This document shows positions 9,396 through 17,443 of a DNA stretch of 64,000 nt, one piece after another. This DNA is from Microbispora corallina (GTDB taxonomy: Bacteria; Actinomycetota; Actinomycetes; Streptosporangiales; Streptosporangiaceae). How positions within the stretch are numbered: position 1 is the stretch's first letter; each line of letters opens with the position of its first letter. Made by a program: the position numbers and the translations under genes. The notes below the pieces were generated by a model. It did no database searches. It had not been told where the DNA came from and worked only from the letters and a program-made list of their open reading frames with translations. The stretch spans positions 62,001 to 126,000 of the forward strand of contig NZ_BOOC01000011.1 of NCBI RefSeq assembly GCF_016863035.1, given 5' to 3'.

Positions 9396-9488
9396 CGGCG
9401 GGCGCGTCACCAGGTGGCGGGCCGGGCGGGGGCGGCCACCCGGTCAGCCCGGTCAGCCCGGCGGGCGCGTCACCAGATAGCGGGCCGG
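9396..9488. repeat. 30-bp direct repeat at SDR 3' end (9396-9425 and 9459-9488)
   Basis: A near-identical 30-bp segment (two mismatches) occurs inside the terminal codons of the minus-strand SDR and again 63 bp downstream of them. It appears to be a duplication of the gene end in the short convergent gap after fadE27. Confidence 0.7.
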
Positions 9489-10220
9489 CACCTCGCCCCC
9501 GCCGTGCACGGCCAGGTCCGCTCCCGTGACGTACGACGCGAGGTCGCTCGCGAGGAACAGGCACGCGTCCGCCACGTCGCCGGGAGCGGCGAGCCGTCCC
9601 AGGGGGACGACCCCGGCGACCGCGGCGCCGCCGTCCTCGCCGTACACGCCGGCCGCCGCCTCGGTGAGGACGAGGCCTGTCGTGATGTGGTTGACCCGCA
9701 CCCGGGGCGCCCATTCCAGGGCCAGCGCCCGGGTCAGCGCGAGCAGCCCCGCCTTGGCGGCGGAGTAGGCGGCGACACCCGGCTGCGGATCGTGGGCGGC
9801 GACGCTGCCGATGTTGACGATCGAGCCGCCGCCCTCCTGGGCCTGCATGATCCTGTTGGCCGGCTGGGCCACGTAGAAGGGCGCCAGCAGGTTGAGGGCG
9901 ACGATCCTCTCGACGAACCGGGGGGAGACGGCCGCCGCGTCGGCGGAGGGGGACCCGCCCGCGTTGTTCACCAGCACGTCGAGCCGCCCGAGACGGGCGG
10001 CCGCCGCCTCCACCAGCCCGGCCGCCGCGGCCGCGTCCCGGATGTCGGCCGCGGCGAACCCGGCCGTCCTGCCGCCCGCGCTCGGGAGCGCGGCCGGCTC
10101 GGTCCGTCCGCCGACCACCACCTCGGCGCCCGCCGCGAGGAGCCGCTCGGCGATCGCGAACCCGATGCCCCGGGTGCCCCCGGTGACGAGCGCCGCGCGC
10201 CCGGTGAGGTCGATGCCCAT
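9453..10220 (-). CDS. SDR family oxidoreductase (Rv3549c-like position)
   Basis: 255 aa SDR with TGGTRGIGFAIAERL, NNAGG, NIGSV, YSAAK and a C-terminal TGADLAVHGGG. ATG 10220 has GGAGGGAG upstream. It is divergent from fadD3, as expected for an SDR of the HIP (ring C/D) pathway, where two uncharacterised SDRs accompany echA20 in mycobacteria. Substrate unknown. Confidence 0.8.
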   Translation of the reverse strand: MGIDLTGRAALVTGGTRGIGFAIAERLLAAGAEVVVGGRTEPAALPSAGGRTAGFAAADIRDAAAAAGLVEAAAARLGRLDVLVNNAGGSPSADAAAVSPRFVERIVALNLLAPFYVAQPANRIMQAQEGGGSIVNIGSVAAHDPQPGVAAYSAAKAGLLALTRALALEWAPRVRVNHITTGLVLTEAAAGVYGEDGGAAVAGVVPLGRLAAPGDVADACLFLASDLASYVTGADLAVHGGGEVPARYLVTRPPG

Positions 10221-10285
10221 CCCGCTCCCTCCGACGGCCGGCCCCAGGGAGGGTAGGGGCCGGCGGCCCGGCACCGGGCGCGCCG

Positions 10286-10300
10286 TACCGATGACCGGGA
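10286..10300. promoter_or_regulatory. degenerate TCCCG-N5-CGGGA palindrome before fadD3
   Basis: TACCGATGACCGGGA, which on the minus strand reads TCCCGGTCATCGGTA. One arm is perfect and one has a single mismatch. It lies in the 157-bp divergent region between the SDR and fadD3. Confidence 0.45.
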
Positions 10301-10377
10301 CCCGCCCGGGCGCCCGGCCGCCGTACGGCGGCACCATGGCCGGACCGTCACGCACCCCCGGCCGCAGGCAGGCAGCG

Positions 10378-11964
10378 ATGAGCGAGATCGACGCACCGAC
10401 GATTCCGGCCGCCCTGGACCGCGCCGCGCGGGACTTCCCCCACGTCGAGGCCGTCGTGGACGGGCCGGTACGGCTGACCTTCGGCGAGCTGCGGGACCGG
10501 GTCCGCGCGGTGGCGCGGGCCTTCGCCGCCCTCGGCGTCGGCCGGGGGGACCCGGTCGCGATCTGGGCGCCGAACGGCGTCCGCTGGGTGCTGACCGCGC
10601 TCGGGGCCCTCGGCGCGGGGGCCGTGCTGGTGCCGCTCAACACCCGGTACAAGGGGGACGAGGCCCACTGGCCCCTCGCCCGGAGCGGGGCGGGCGTGCT
10701 GTTCGTCGAGGACGGCTTCCTCGGCAACGGCTACCTGGCGATGCTCGGCGCCGGCACCGGGGAGGGGCCCGCGCAGGCACCTCGGGCGCCGGGGCTGCCG
10801 GCCCTCCGGACGGTCGTCACGTACGACGAGGTGGAGGGCCCGGGTGTGATCGGCTGGACCCGGTTCCTGGAGGGCGCGCACGCCGTGCCTGAGGACGAGG
10901 CGCGCTCCCGGTGGAGCTCGGTGACCGGGGACGACGTGGCCGACGTGCTGTTCACCTCGGGCACCACCGGCAGGTCGAAGGGGGTGATGTGCACCCACGC
11001 GCAGGACGTGCGGACCTACGAGGCGTGGTGCGACCGGACCGGTCTGCGCCGCGGCGACCGCTACCTCGTGGTCAACCCGTTCTTCCACTGCTTCGGCTAC
11101 AAGGCGGGCATCCTCGCCTGCCTGCTGCGCGGGGCCACGATGGTCCTGCAGACGGTGTTCGACGCGGGTGAGACCCTGCGGCTCGTCGAGGCCGAGAGGA
11201 TCACCGTCCTGCCCGGGCCGCCCACGGTCTACGTCTCCCTGCTCGACGCGCCCGCCCGCGACCGTCACGACCTGTCCTCGCTGCGGCTCGCGGTGACCGG
11301 CGCCGCCGTCGTGCCGATCGAGCTCGTCCGGCGTCTGCGGTCGGAGCTGTTCCCGCAGGTCGTCACGGCGTACGGGCTGACCGAGGCCTGCGGGACGGTC
11401 ACGTCCTGCTCGGTCGGGGACGACGACGCGACCGTGGCCGCCACCTCAGGACGCCCGATCGACGGCGTGGAGGTCGCCGTGGTCGACGGCCGCGGCGCGC
11501 CGGTCCCGCCGGGGGAGGACGGCGAGATCCTCGTCCGCGGCCACAACGTCATGAAGGGCTATCTCGGCGACGAGGAGGCGACGGCCGCGGCCGTGCGGGA
11601 CGGCTGGCTCGCCACCGGCGACCGCGGCCGCCTCGACGCGCGCGGCCACCTCACCGTGACCGGCCGGTCCACCGACATGTTCACCGTCGGCGGGTTCAAC
11701 GTGTACCCGGCGGAGGTGGAGCACGTGCTCGCCGGGCACGAGGCGGTCGCCGAGGCCGTCGTGGTGGGAATCCCCGACCGGCGGCTCGGCGAGGTGGGAC
11801 GGGCCTACGTGCGGGTCCGCCCCGGCGCCGCGGCGACGTCCGAGGACCTCATCGCGCACTGCCGGAGCAGGCTCGCCAACTTCAAGGTGCCCCGCGAGGT
11901 CGTCTTCGTCGCGGACCTGCCCCGCAACGCGGCCGGCAAGGTCGTCCGCTCCCGCCTCCCCTGA
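10378..11964 (+). CDS. fadD3: HIP-CoA synthetase FadD3
   Basis: 528 aa adenylate-forming ligase. The start MSEIDAPTIPAALDRAARDF, then [59 protein letters not shown] and NAAGKV align by eye with remembered FadD3. In mycobacteria FadD3 activates HIP, the bicyclic propionate left from rings C/D. ATG 10378 is selected by family N-terminus although its ribosome site is weak; ATG 10336 is an alternative. Upstream of the echA20-ipdABC operon. Confidence 0.87.
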   Translation: MSEIDAPTIPAALDRAARDFPHVEAVVDGPVRLTFGELRDRVRAVARAFAALGVGRGDPVAIWAPNGVRWVLTALGALGAGAVLVPLNTRYKGDEAHWPLARSGAGVLFVEDGFLGNGYLAMLGAGTGEGPAQAPRAPGLPALRTVVTYDEVEGPGVIGWTRFLEGAHAVPEDEARSRWSSVTGDDVADVLFTSGTTGRSKGVMCTHAQDVRTYEAWCDRTGLRRGDRYLVVNPFFHCFGYKAGILACLLRGATMVLQTVFDAGETLRLVEAERITVLPGPPTVYVSLLDAPARDRHDLSSLRLAVTGAAVVPIELVRRLRSELFPQVVTAYGLTEACGTVTSCSVGDDDATVAATSGRPIDGVEVAVVDGRGAPVPPGEDGEILVRGHNVMKGYLGDEEATAAAVRDGWLATGDRGRLDARGHLTVTGRSTDMFTVGGFNVYPAEVEHVLAGHEAVAEAVVVGIPDRRLGEVGRAYVRVRPGAAATSEDLIAHCRSRLANFKVPREVVFVADLPRNAAGKVVRSRLP

Positions 11965-12050
11965 CCGCCCGCCGAGAACCGCCCGCGCCGCCCCGAACCC
12001 GTGGTCGCGCCGGAACGACCCGGGCCTTCGCGGAGGCCTTCTGTTAGCGT

Positions 12051-12070
12051 GTTTCTAACAAATGTTTGGT
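12051..12070. promoter_or_regulatory. KstR2-type operator before echA20-ipdABC
   Basis: GTTTCTAACAAATGTTTGGT. The 14-bp core 12057-12070 fits AnCAA-N4-TTGnT, the arms of the known KstR2 palindrome. It is 18/20 identical to the site at 19464-19483 beside kstR2. It ends 13 bp before the echA20 ATG. Confidence 0.75.
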
Positions 12071-12083
12071 GGAAAGGTGGCCC

Positions 12084-12830
12084 ATGGGTATCTCCGCCGT
12101 CGTCCACTCCGGGGGTGTCGTCGAGGTCGTCGTGGACGTGCCCCCGGTCAACGCCCTCGCCGTACGGGACTGGTTCGAGCTGGCGGGGGCCGTGCGCGAG
12201 GCGGGGCGGGACCCGGCGACCCGGGCCGTCGTGCTGCGCGCCGAGGGGCGGGGCTTCAACGCGGGCGTGGACATCAAGGAGATCCGCGACGACGCCGGCT
12301 TCGAGGCGCTGGTGGGCGCCAACCGCGGCTGCCACGCCGCGTTCGGGGCCGTCTACGAGTGCGAGGTGCCGGTGATCGCGGCGGTGCACGGCTTCTGCCT
12401 GGGCGGCGGCGTCGGGCTGGCCGGCAACGCCGACATCGTGGTGGCCGCCGACGACGCCTACTTCGGGCTGCCCGAGGTCGACCGGGGGGCGCTGGGCGCG
12501 GCCACCCACCTGGCCCGGCTCGTCCCCGGGCACCTCGCCCGCGCGATGGTGTACACGTGCCGCACCGTGACCGCGGCCGAGCTCCACGCCCACGGGTCGG
12601 TCCTTGAGGTGGTCCCGCCCGGCCGGTTGCGGGCGGCCGCGCTCGCGGTCGCCGAGGCCGTCGCCGCCAAGGATCCGTACGTCGTGCGCAGGGCCAAGGA
12701 GGCGCTGAACGGCATCGACCCGGTCGACGTGCACCGCAGCTACCGCTTCGAGCAGGGCCTCACGTACGAGCTCACCCTCATGGGCGCGGGCGGACGCCTG
12801 CGCGACGCGTTCGCGGCGGGGGAGGGGTAG
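12084..12830 (+). CDS. echA20: enoyl-CoA hydratase EchA20
   Basis: 248 aa crotonase-fold protein. GFNAGVDIKEI forms the first oxyanion loop and HGFCLGGGVGLAG the second. In the KstR2 regulon EchA20 acts as a ring hydrolase/hydratase on a bicyclic CoA intermediate of HIP degradation. ATG 12084 (MGISAVVH) is preferred to TTG 12066 because GGAAAGG precedes the ATG. First gene of echA20-ipdA-ipdB-ipdC, directly behind a KstR2-type operator. Confidence 0.87.
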   Translation: MGISAVVHSGGVVEVVVDVPPVNALAVRDWFELAGAVREAGRDPATRAVVLRAEGRGFNAGVDIKEIRDDAGFEALVGANRGCHAAFGAVYECEVPVIAAVHGFCLGGGVGLAGNADIVVAADDAYFGLPEVDRGALGAATHLARLVPGHLARAMVYTCRTVTAAELHAHGSVLEVVPPGRLRAAALAVAEAVAAKDPYVVRRAKEALNGIDPVDVHRSYRFEQGLTYELTLMGAGGRLRDAFAAGEG

Positions 12831-12837
12831 CCGCCCG

Positions 12838-13692
12838 ATGGACAAGGTGACGAGCGTGGAGGAGGTCGTCTCCTCGCTGGAGGACGGCATGACGGTCGGC
12901 GTCGGCGGCTGGGGCTCCCGGCGCAAGCCGATGGCGCTGGTCCGCGCGCTGTGCCGGTCCGGCCTGCGGGACCTCACGGTCGTCTCGTGCGGCGGGCCGG
13001 ACGTGGGCCTGCTGTGCGCCGCGGGCGCCGTCCGCCGGGTGGTCGCCCCGTTCGTGACGCTCGACTCGATCCCCCTGGAGCCGCACTTCCGGGCCGCCCG
13101 GCAGCGGGGGGCCGTGGAGTTCACCGAGTACGACGAGGGCATGTTCATGTTCGGGCTGCTCGCGGCGGCCCACCGGCTGCCGTTCCTGCCCACGCGGGCC
13201 GGGCTCGGCTCCGACGTCCTGCGGGCCGGCTCCGGCCTCGCCACCGTCCGCTCGCCGTACGGCGAGGGGGAGGACCTGGTCGCCGTGCCCGCGCTGACGC
13301 TCGACGTGGCGCTGGTGCACCTCGACCGGGCCGACACCCGGGGGAACGGGCAGTACCTGGGCCCGGATCCGTACCTCGACGACCTGTTCGTCAAGGCGGC
13401 CGCCCGGGCGTACGTGTCGGCGGAGCGGGTGGTCGCGCCGGGCGCGCTGCCGGGCCCGCCGCAGACGCTGCTGGTCAGCCGGATGCACGTGACCGGCGTG
13501 GTCGAGACCCCGAACGGCGGCCACTTCACCGACTGCGGCCCCGACCGAGCGCGGGACGAGGCGTTCCAGCGGCACTACGCGTCGTGCGCGGCGGACGAAC
13601 GGGCCTGGGCGGGCTTCGCCGGCCGCTTCCTGTCGGGAAGCGAGGCCGCCTACCAGCGCGAGGTGCGCCGCTGGCACGAGGAGGGGGCGTGA
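12838..13692 (+). CDS. ipdA: CoA-transferase-fold ring hydrolase IpdA
   Basis: 284 aa alpha subunit of the IpdAB hydrolase, which opens the last steroid ring of COCHEA-CoA. Visible: GVGGWGSRRKPMALVRALCR near the N-terminus and EFTEYDEGMF around residues 94-103, the acidic segment of the class I CoA-transferase fold. IpdAB uses the fold for C-C hydrolysis rather than CoA transfer. It starts 7 bp after echA20 and overlaps ipdB by four bases. Confidence 0.88.
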   Translation: MDKVTSVEEVVSSLEDGMTVGVGGWGSRRKPMALVRALCRSGLRDLTVVSCGGPDVGLLCAAGAVRRVVAPFVTLDSIPLEPHFRAARQRGAVEFTEYDEGMFMFGLLAAAHRLPFLPTRAGLGSDVLRAGSGLATVRSPYGEGEDLVAVPALTLDVALVHLDRADTRGNGQYLGPDPYLDDLFVKAAARAYVSAERVVAPGALPGPPQTLLVSRMHVTGVVETPNGGHFTDCGPDRARDEAFQRHYASCAADERAWAGFAGRFLSGSEAAYQREVRRWHEEGA

Positions 13693-14450
13693 CGGCGGGG
13701 GAGGCCACGCGGGCCGAGGTGTGCGTCGTGGCCTGCGCCGAGGCGTGGCGGGGGGACGGCGAGATCCTCGCCGCGGCCATGGGCACCTGCTCGGTCCTCG
13801 GCGCGCGCCTCGCCCGGCTGACGTTCGAGCCCGGGCTGCTCACCACCGACGGCGGCGCGCTGCTCACAGCGGAGGCCGTCCCCCTGGGCGCGCCCGCGGG
13901 GGACGTCGAGGGCTGGCTGCCGTTCCGCGACCACCTGTGGCTGGTGCTGAACGGCCGCCGGCACGTGATGATGGGCGCCTCGCAGATCGACCGGTACGGC
14001 GGCACCAACATCTCCGCCATCGGCGACCCGGCCCGGCCCGCCGCCCAGCTCCTCGGCATGCGCGGCGCCCCGGGCAACACGGTCTGCGGGCCGACCAGCT
14101 ACTGGATCCCCCGGCACTCGCCCCGAGTCTTCGTGCCGGAGGTGGACGTCGTCTCGGGAGTCGGCGGCGACCGGGCGGCGGCGCTGGGGCCGTCCGGCCG
14201 CTTCCACGAGCTGCGCCGGGTGGTGACCGACCTCGCGGTGCTCGACTTCGGCGGCCCGGAGGGGGCGATGCGGCTGGTCTCGGTCCACCCGGGCGTGGAG
14301 CCGGACCGGGTGGTCGCGGCGACGGGATTCCCGCTCGCGATAGGCGGCGACGTGGCGGTCACCCGGCTCCCGACGGCGGAGGAGCTCCGCCTGATCCGCG
14401 ACGTCCTCGACCCGGGCGCCCTGCGCGACCGCGAGGTCCGCGGGCCGTGA
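13689..14450 (+). CDS. ipdB: CoA-transferase-fold ring hydrolase IpdB
   Basis: 253 aa beta subunit of IpdAB. It contains MMGASQIDRYGGTNISAIGD, GAPGNTV and FVPEVDVVSGVGG, characteristic of IpdB. GTG 13689 overlaps the ipdA TGA (GTGA), so equal stoichiometry by translational coupling is expected. Confidence 0.88.
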   Translation: MTAGEATRAEVCVVACAEAWRGDGEILAAAMGTCSVLGARLARLTFEPGLLTTDGGALLTAEAVPLGAPAGDVEGWLPFRDHLWLVLNGRRHVMMGASQIDRYGGTNISAIGDPARPAAQLLGMRGAPGNTVCGPTSYWIPRHSPRVFVPEVDVVSGVGGDRAAALGPSGRFHELRRVVTDLAVLDFGGPEGAMRLVSVHPGVEPDRVVAATGFPLAIGGDVAVTRLPTAEELRLIRDVLDPGALRDREVRGP

Positions 14451-15532
14451 TCGACCAGGTGTTCCGCACGCCGCTGACCCGGCTCGCCGGGGTCCGCCAC
14501 CCCGTCGTGCAGACCGGGATGGGATGGGTGGCCGGGCCGCGGCTGGTGTCGGCCGTGGCCGAGGCGGGCGGCCTCGGCATCCTCGCGTCGGCCACCATGT
14601 CCCTCGACGGGCTCGCCGCGGCCGTCGCCGAGGTGCGGCGGCGCACCTCCGCGCCGTTCGGGGTGAACCTGCGGGCCGACGCGGCGGACGCCGACGCCCG
14701 GGCCGGGCTGCTCATCCGCGAGGGGGTGAAGGTCGCCTCGTTCGCCCTGGCCCCCCGCCGCGACCTGATCGACCGGCTGAAGGAGGCCGGCGTGGTCGTG
14801 ATCCCCACCGTGGGGGCACGGCGGCACGCGGAGAAGGTCGCCGCGTGGGGCGCCGACGCCGTCATGGTCCAGGGCGGCGAGGGCGGCGGCCACACCGGGC
14901 CCCTCGCCACCACGCTGCTGCTGCCCCAGGTGGTGGACGCCGTCGGGGTCCCCGTCATCGCCGCCGGCGGCTTCTTCGACGGGCGGGGGCTCGCCGCCGC
15001 CCTGTCGTACGGCGCGGCCGGCGTCGCCATGGGCACCCGCTTCCTGCTGACCGCCGACAGCCCGGTCCCCGACGCGGTGAAGGCCGTCTACCTCGGCGCG
15101 TCGGAGACCGTCGTCACCCGGCGGGTGGACGGGACGCCGCACCGGGTCCTGCGCACACCGCTGGTGGACGCGCTGGAGCGCTCGGGCCGGCTTGCCGGGC
15201 TGGCCAGGGCGCTCCGCAACGCCCACCGCTTCCGCGGGATCTCCGGGATGTCGTGGCCCGCCCTCGTCAGGGACGGGCGGGCCATGCGGCGTGCCCGGCG
15301 GCTCGGCTGGGCCGAGGTCCTGATGGCCGCCAACACCCCGATGCTGCTCAGGTCGGCCATGGTGGACGGCCGCCCCGACCTCGGCGTGATGGCCGCGGGA
15401 CAGGTGGTCGCCCTGCTCGGCGACCTGCCCACCTGCGAGGAGCTCATCGACCGCGTCGTCGCCGACGCCGCCGCCGTCCTGCGCCGCCTGTCGGCCCGCC
15501 TCGACGACGACGGCGCTCAGTCCGCGGAATGA
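14447..15532 (+). CDS. ipdC: FMN-dependent enoyl-CoA reductase-type IpdC
   Basis: 361 aa TIM-barrel flavoprotein of the nitronate monooxygenase/2-nitropropane dioxygenase superfamily: PVVQTGMGWVAGP, QGGEGGGHTG and AAGGFFDGRGLAAALSYGA phosphate-binding loop. Position in echA20-ipdA-ipdB identifies it as IpdC, needed for HIP catabolism; generic pipelines would call it nitronate monooxygenase. GTG 14447 overlaps the ipdB TGA by four bases. Convergent with the Clp_N gene. Confidence 0.85.
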   Translation: MIDQVFRTPLTRLAGVRHPVVQTGMGWVAGPRLVSAVAEAGGLGILASATMSLDGLAAAVAEVRRRTSAPFGVNLRADAADADARAGLLIREGVKVASFALAPRRDLIDRLKEAGVVVIPTVGARRHAEKVAAWGADAVMVQGGEGGGHTGPLATTLLLPQVVDAVGVPVIAAGGFFDGRGLAAALSYGAAGVAMGTRFLLTADSPVPDAVKAVYLGASETVVTRRVDGTPHRVLRTPLVDALERSGRLAGLARALRNAHRFRGISGMSWPALVRDGRAMRRARRLGWAEVLMAANTPMLLRSAMVDGRPDLGVMAAGQVVALLGDLPTCEELIDRVVADAAAVLRRLSARLDDDGAQSAE

Positions 15533-15554
15533 GCGCGGCCCTTGCCGGCCGCTC
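15531..15554. terminator. compact hairpin between convergent ipdC and Clp_N genes
   Basis: GAGCGCGGCC - CTTGCC - GGCCGCTC forms a GC-rich stem-loop spanning the 21-bp convergent gap. No U-tract follows, as is usual in high-GC actinobacteria. Confidence 0.5.
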
Positions 15555-16300
15555 TACTCCTGCTTCCGGCCGGCCGCTGCGACGACGACGGCCAGGGCCT
15601 CGGCGATGGCGGCCTCGGCGGGCCCCTTCCGGACACCGAGGCCGGACAGCACGCCGGCGCCGTCCTCCTGCTCCAGCAGGGCGAGCAGGATGTGCTCGGT
15701 CCCGATGTAGTTGTGCCCGAGGCGCAGGGCCTCCCGGAACGTCAGGTCCAGCAGCTTGCGCGCCTGGCCGTCGTACGGGACGAGCTCGGGCACCTCGCCG
15801 GCCGGCTCCGGCAGCGCGGCGGCCGCGGCCCGCCGTACGTCCTCCAGCGTCACGCCCTGGGCGGTGATCGCGGCGGCGGCGAGGGCCTCGGGCTCGCTGA
15901 GCAGCCCGAGGACGATGTGCTCGGGCCGGATCTCGGCATTGCCGGCGGCGCGGGCCTCGGTCTGGGCCGCCATCACGACGTTGCGGGCCCGCTGCGTGTA
16001 GCGGGTGAAGCCCTGGCCCGGGTCGAACGTCAGGGGCTCGGCGGAGCCCTTCGGGACGAAGCGCTTCTGGGCCGCCTGCTTGCTGACGCCCATGCTCCTG
16101 CCGATGTCGGTCCAGGACGCGCCGGAGCGGCGTGCCTGGTCCACGAAGTGCCCGATGAGGTGGTCGGCGACCTCGCCGAGGTGCTCGGCCGCCATGACCG
16201 CGTCCGTGAGCTGGTCGAGCGCGTCCGTGTGGACCCTCTTGATGGCCTGGATCAGGTCGTCCAGGCGGACCGGGACGTCCATGGGTTGTGGGTTCGACAT
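15554..16300 (-). CDS. HTH plus Clp_N-repeat regulatory protein
   Basis: 248 aa. An N-terminal helix-turn-helix (SWTDIGRSMGVSKQAAQKRF, residues ~61-80) is followed by two Clp N-terminal repeats (around 97-165, and 175-240 with NYIGTEHILLALLEQEDGAG), the peptide/adaptor-binding module of ClpA/ClpC. There is no AAA+ ATPase, so it is not a chaperone. It is likely a proteolysis-linked transcription factor that regulates itself through two perfect palindromes immediately upstream. -35 TTGACG (16336-16331) and -10 TATGGT (16312-16307) place the start point at the ATG, so the mRNA is probably leaderless. Confidence 0.82.
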   Translation of the reverse strand: MSNPQPMDVPVRLDDLIQAIKRVHTDALDQLTDAVMAAEHLGEVADHLIGHFVDQARRSGASWTDIGRSMGVSKQAAQKRFVPKGSAEPLTFDPGQGFTRYTQRARNVVMAAQTEARAAGNAEIRPEHIVLGLLSEPEALAAAAITAQGVTLEDVRRAAAAALPEPAGEVPELVPYDGQARKLLDLTFREALRLGHNYIGTEHILLALLEQEDGAGVLSGLGVRKGPAEAAIAEALAVVVAAAGRKQE

Positions 16301-16301
16301 G

Positions 16302-16320
16302 CGTCAACCATAGGTTGACG
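16302..16320. promoter_or_regulatory. palindromic operator 1 of the Clp_N regulator
   Basis: CGTCAACC-ATA-GGTTGACG, perfect 8-bp arms. It covers the -10 region and ends two bases before the start codon. Confidence 0.8.
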
Positions 16321-16330
16321 ATGGGGCGAT

Positions 16331-16349
16331 CGTCAACCTGGGGTTGACG
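16331..16349. promoter_or_regulatory. palindromic operator 2 of the Clp_N regulator
   Basis: CGTCAACC-TGG-GGTTGACG, the same perfect arms, 29 bp centre to centre from operator 1. It carries the -35 TTGACG and overlaps the last codons of the fadE32/33-type gene, whose stop is at 16333-16335. Confidence 0.8.
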
Positions 16350-17328
16350 ATAGTGCGGCCAGCACCCGGGCCCGATGCCCGGCGGGCGCACCCCAGGCCT
16401 GCCGCAGCGCCGTGGCCTTGCGGATCCACAGGCTCAGGTCGTACTCGTCGGTGTAGCCCATCGCCCCGTGTATCTGCAGCGCCGCCCGGGCCGCCGCGTA
16501 CGCCGCGTCCGAGGCGGCCGCCTTCGCCGCGGAGACGTCCCTCGGGAAGCTCGCCATGCCGTACGTGAGGGCGGCGCCGTGCACCAGCGGCCGGGCGTAC
16601 TCCAGGCCGACGAGGACGTCCGCCAGCCGGTGCTTGACCGCCTGGAACTCGCCGATGGGCCGCCCGAACTGCCGGCGCGACCGCGCGTGGGCGACCGTGG
16701 CCTCCAGCAGCCGGTGACCCAGCCCGACCAACTGGGCGGCGCAGGACAGCGCCCCCGTGTCATACGCGCGGGCGGCCGCGGCGCGGACCGCGGGCCCGCT
16801 CGCGAGCACGGTCCCGGCGGCCACGGGGAACAGGCGCCGCGCGGGGTCCAGCGACGCGAGCGGCACTCCCGGCTCACCCCGGCACAGCCGGTCGCCGTCG
16901 ACCGCGAGCGTGAGGTCCGCCGCGTCCGCGTCCAGGGCGTGCGGGACGACGGGGGCGAGCGCCAGCGTGACGACGGCCGTGCCGTCCGCGACACGGGGCA
17001 GCCACGCGGCGGCCGGCCCGGCGTCGCCGAGGGCGTCGAGGAGGACGGCCGCGGCGACCGTCTCCACGTACGGCCCGGGCGCGGCGTGGCGGCCGAGCTC
17101 GTGGAAGGCCGTGACCAGCTCGACCGGGAGCGGCCCGGCGCCGCCGTGTCGTGGGGAGACGGCCAGCGCGGGGACCCCGGCCTCGGCGAGGGCGCGCCAC
17201 AGCGCGAGCCCGGGCCCGGGGGTCCCGGCCGCCCAGGCGCGGATCGTCTCGGGCCGGCCGGACCGGGAGAGCACCGCGTCCACCGTCTCCCCGAACATCC
17301 GCTGCTCCGCGTCCAGGACGAACCTCAT
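16333..17328 (-). CDS. acyl-CoA dehydrogenase, FadE32/FadE33 type
   Basis: 331 aa short acyl-CoA dehydrogenase: SRRQFGRPIGEFQAVKHRL, IHGAMGYTDEYDLSL and LWIRKATALRQAWG. Such short subunits (FadE32, FadE33) pair with FadE31 into alpha2-beta2 enzymes in HIP catabolism, and FadE31 is immediately upstream. I cannot separate FadE32 from FadE33 by eye. The start ATG 17328 has GAGG upstream. Its 3' end doubles as promoter DNA for the Clp_N gene. Confidence 0.8.
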   Translation of the reverse strand: MRFVLDAEQRMFGETVDAVLSRSGRPETIRAWAAGTPGPGLALWRALAEAGVPALAVSPRHGGAGPLPVELVTAFHELGRHAAPGPYVETVAAAVLLDALGDAGPAAAWLPRVADGTAVVTLALAPVVPHALDADAADLTLAVDGDRLCRGEPGVPLASLDPARRLFPVAAGTVLASGPAVRAAAARAYDTGALSCAAQLVGLGHRLLEATVAHARSRRQFGRPIGEFQAVKHRLADVLVGLEYARPLVHGAALTYGMASFPRDVSAAKAAASDAAYAAARAALQIHGAMGYTDEYDLSLWIRKATALRQAWGAPAGHRARVLAALSSTPG

Positions 17329-17350
17329 CCGCGCCTCACCCGGGCCCTCC

Positions 17351-17438
17351 TTCCGGCGTCACCCGCCGGGCGGCGCTTCGCGCTGATCCCCCGCCCTGTT
17401 CCGGCGTCACCCGCCGCGCGGCGCTCCGCGGGGATGCC
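17351..17438. repeat. two copies of a 40-bp GC-rich palindromic element
   Basis: TTCCGGCGTCACCCGCCG begins copies at 17351 and 17399 (period 48) in the 115-bp spacer between fadE31 and its partner. Each contains CCGCCG/CGGCG inverted arms. A related segment with GATCCCCCGCCGCGCGGCGC occurs at ~37,791, suggesting a dispersed REP-like element. Confidence 0.6.
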
Positions 17439-17443
17439 GCGCC

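Noticed and set aside
14447..15532. Nitronate monooxygenase as a detoxification enzyme
   Set aside because: Fold is shared, but four-base coupling to ipdB in the HIP operon identifies IpdC.
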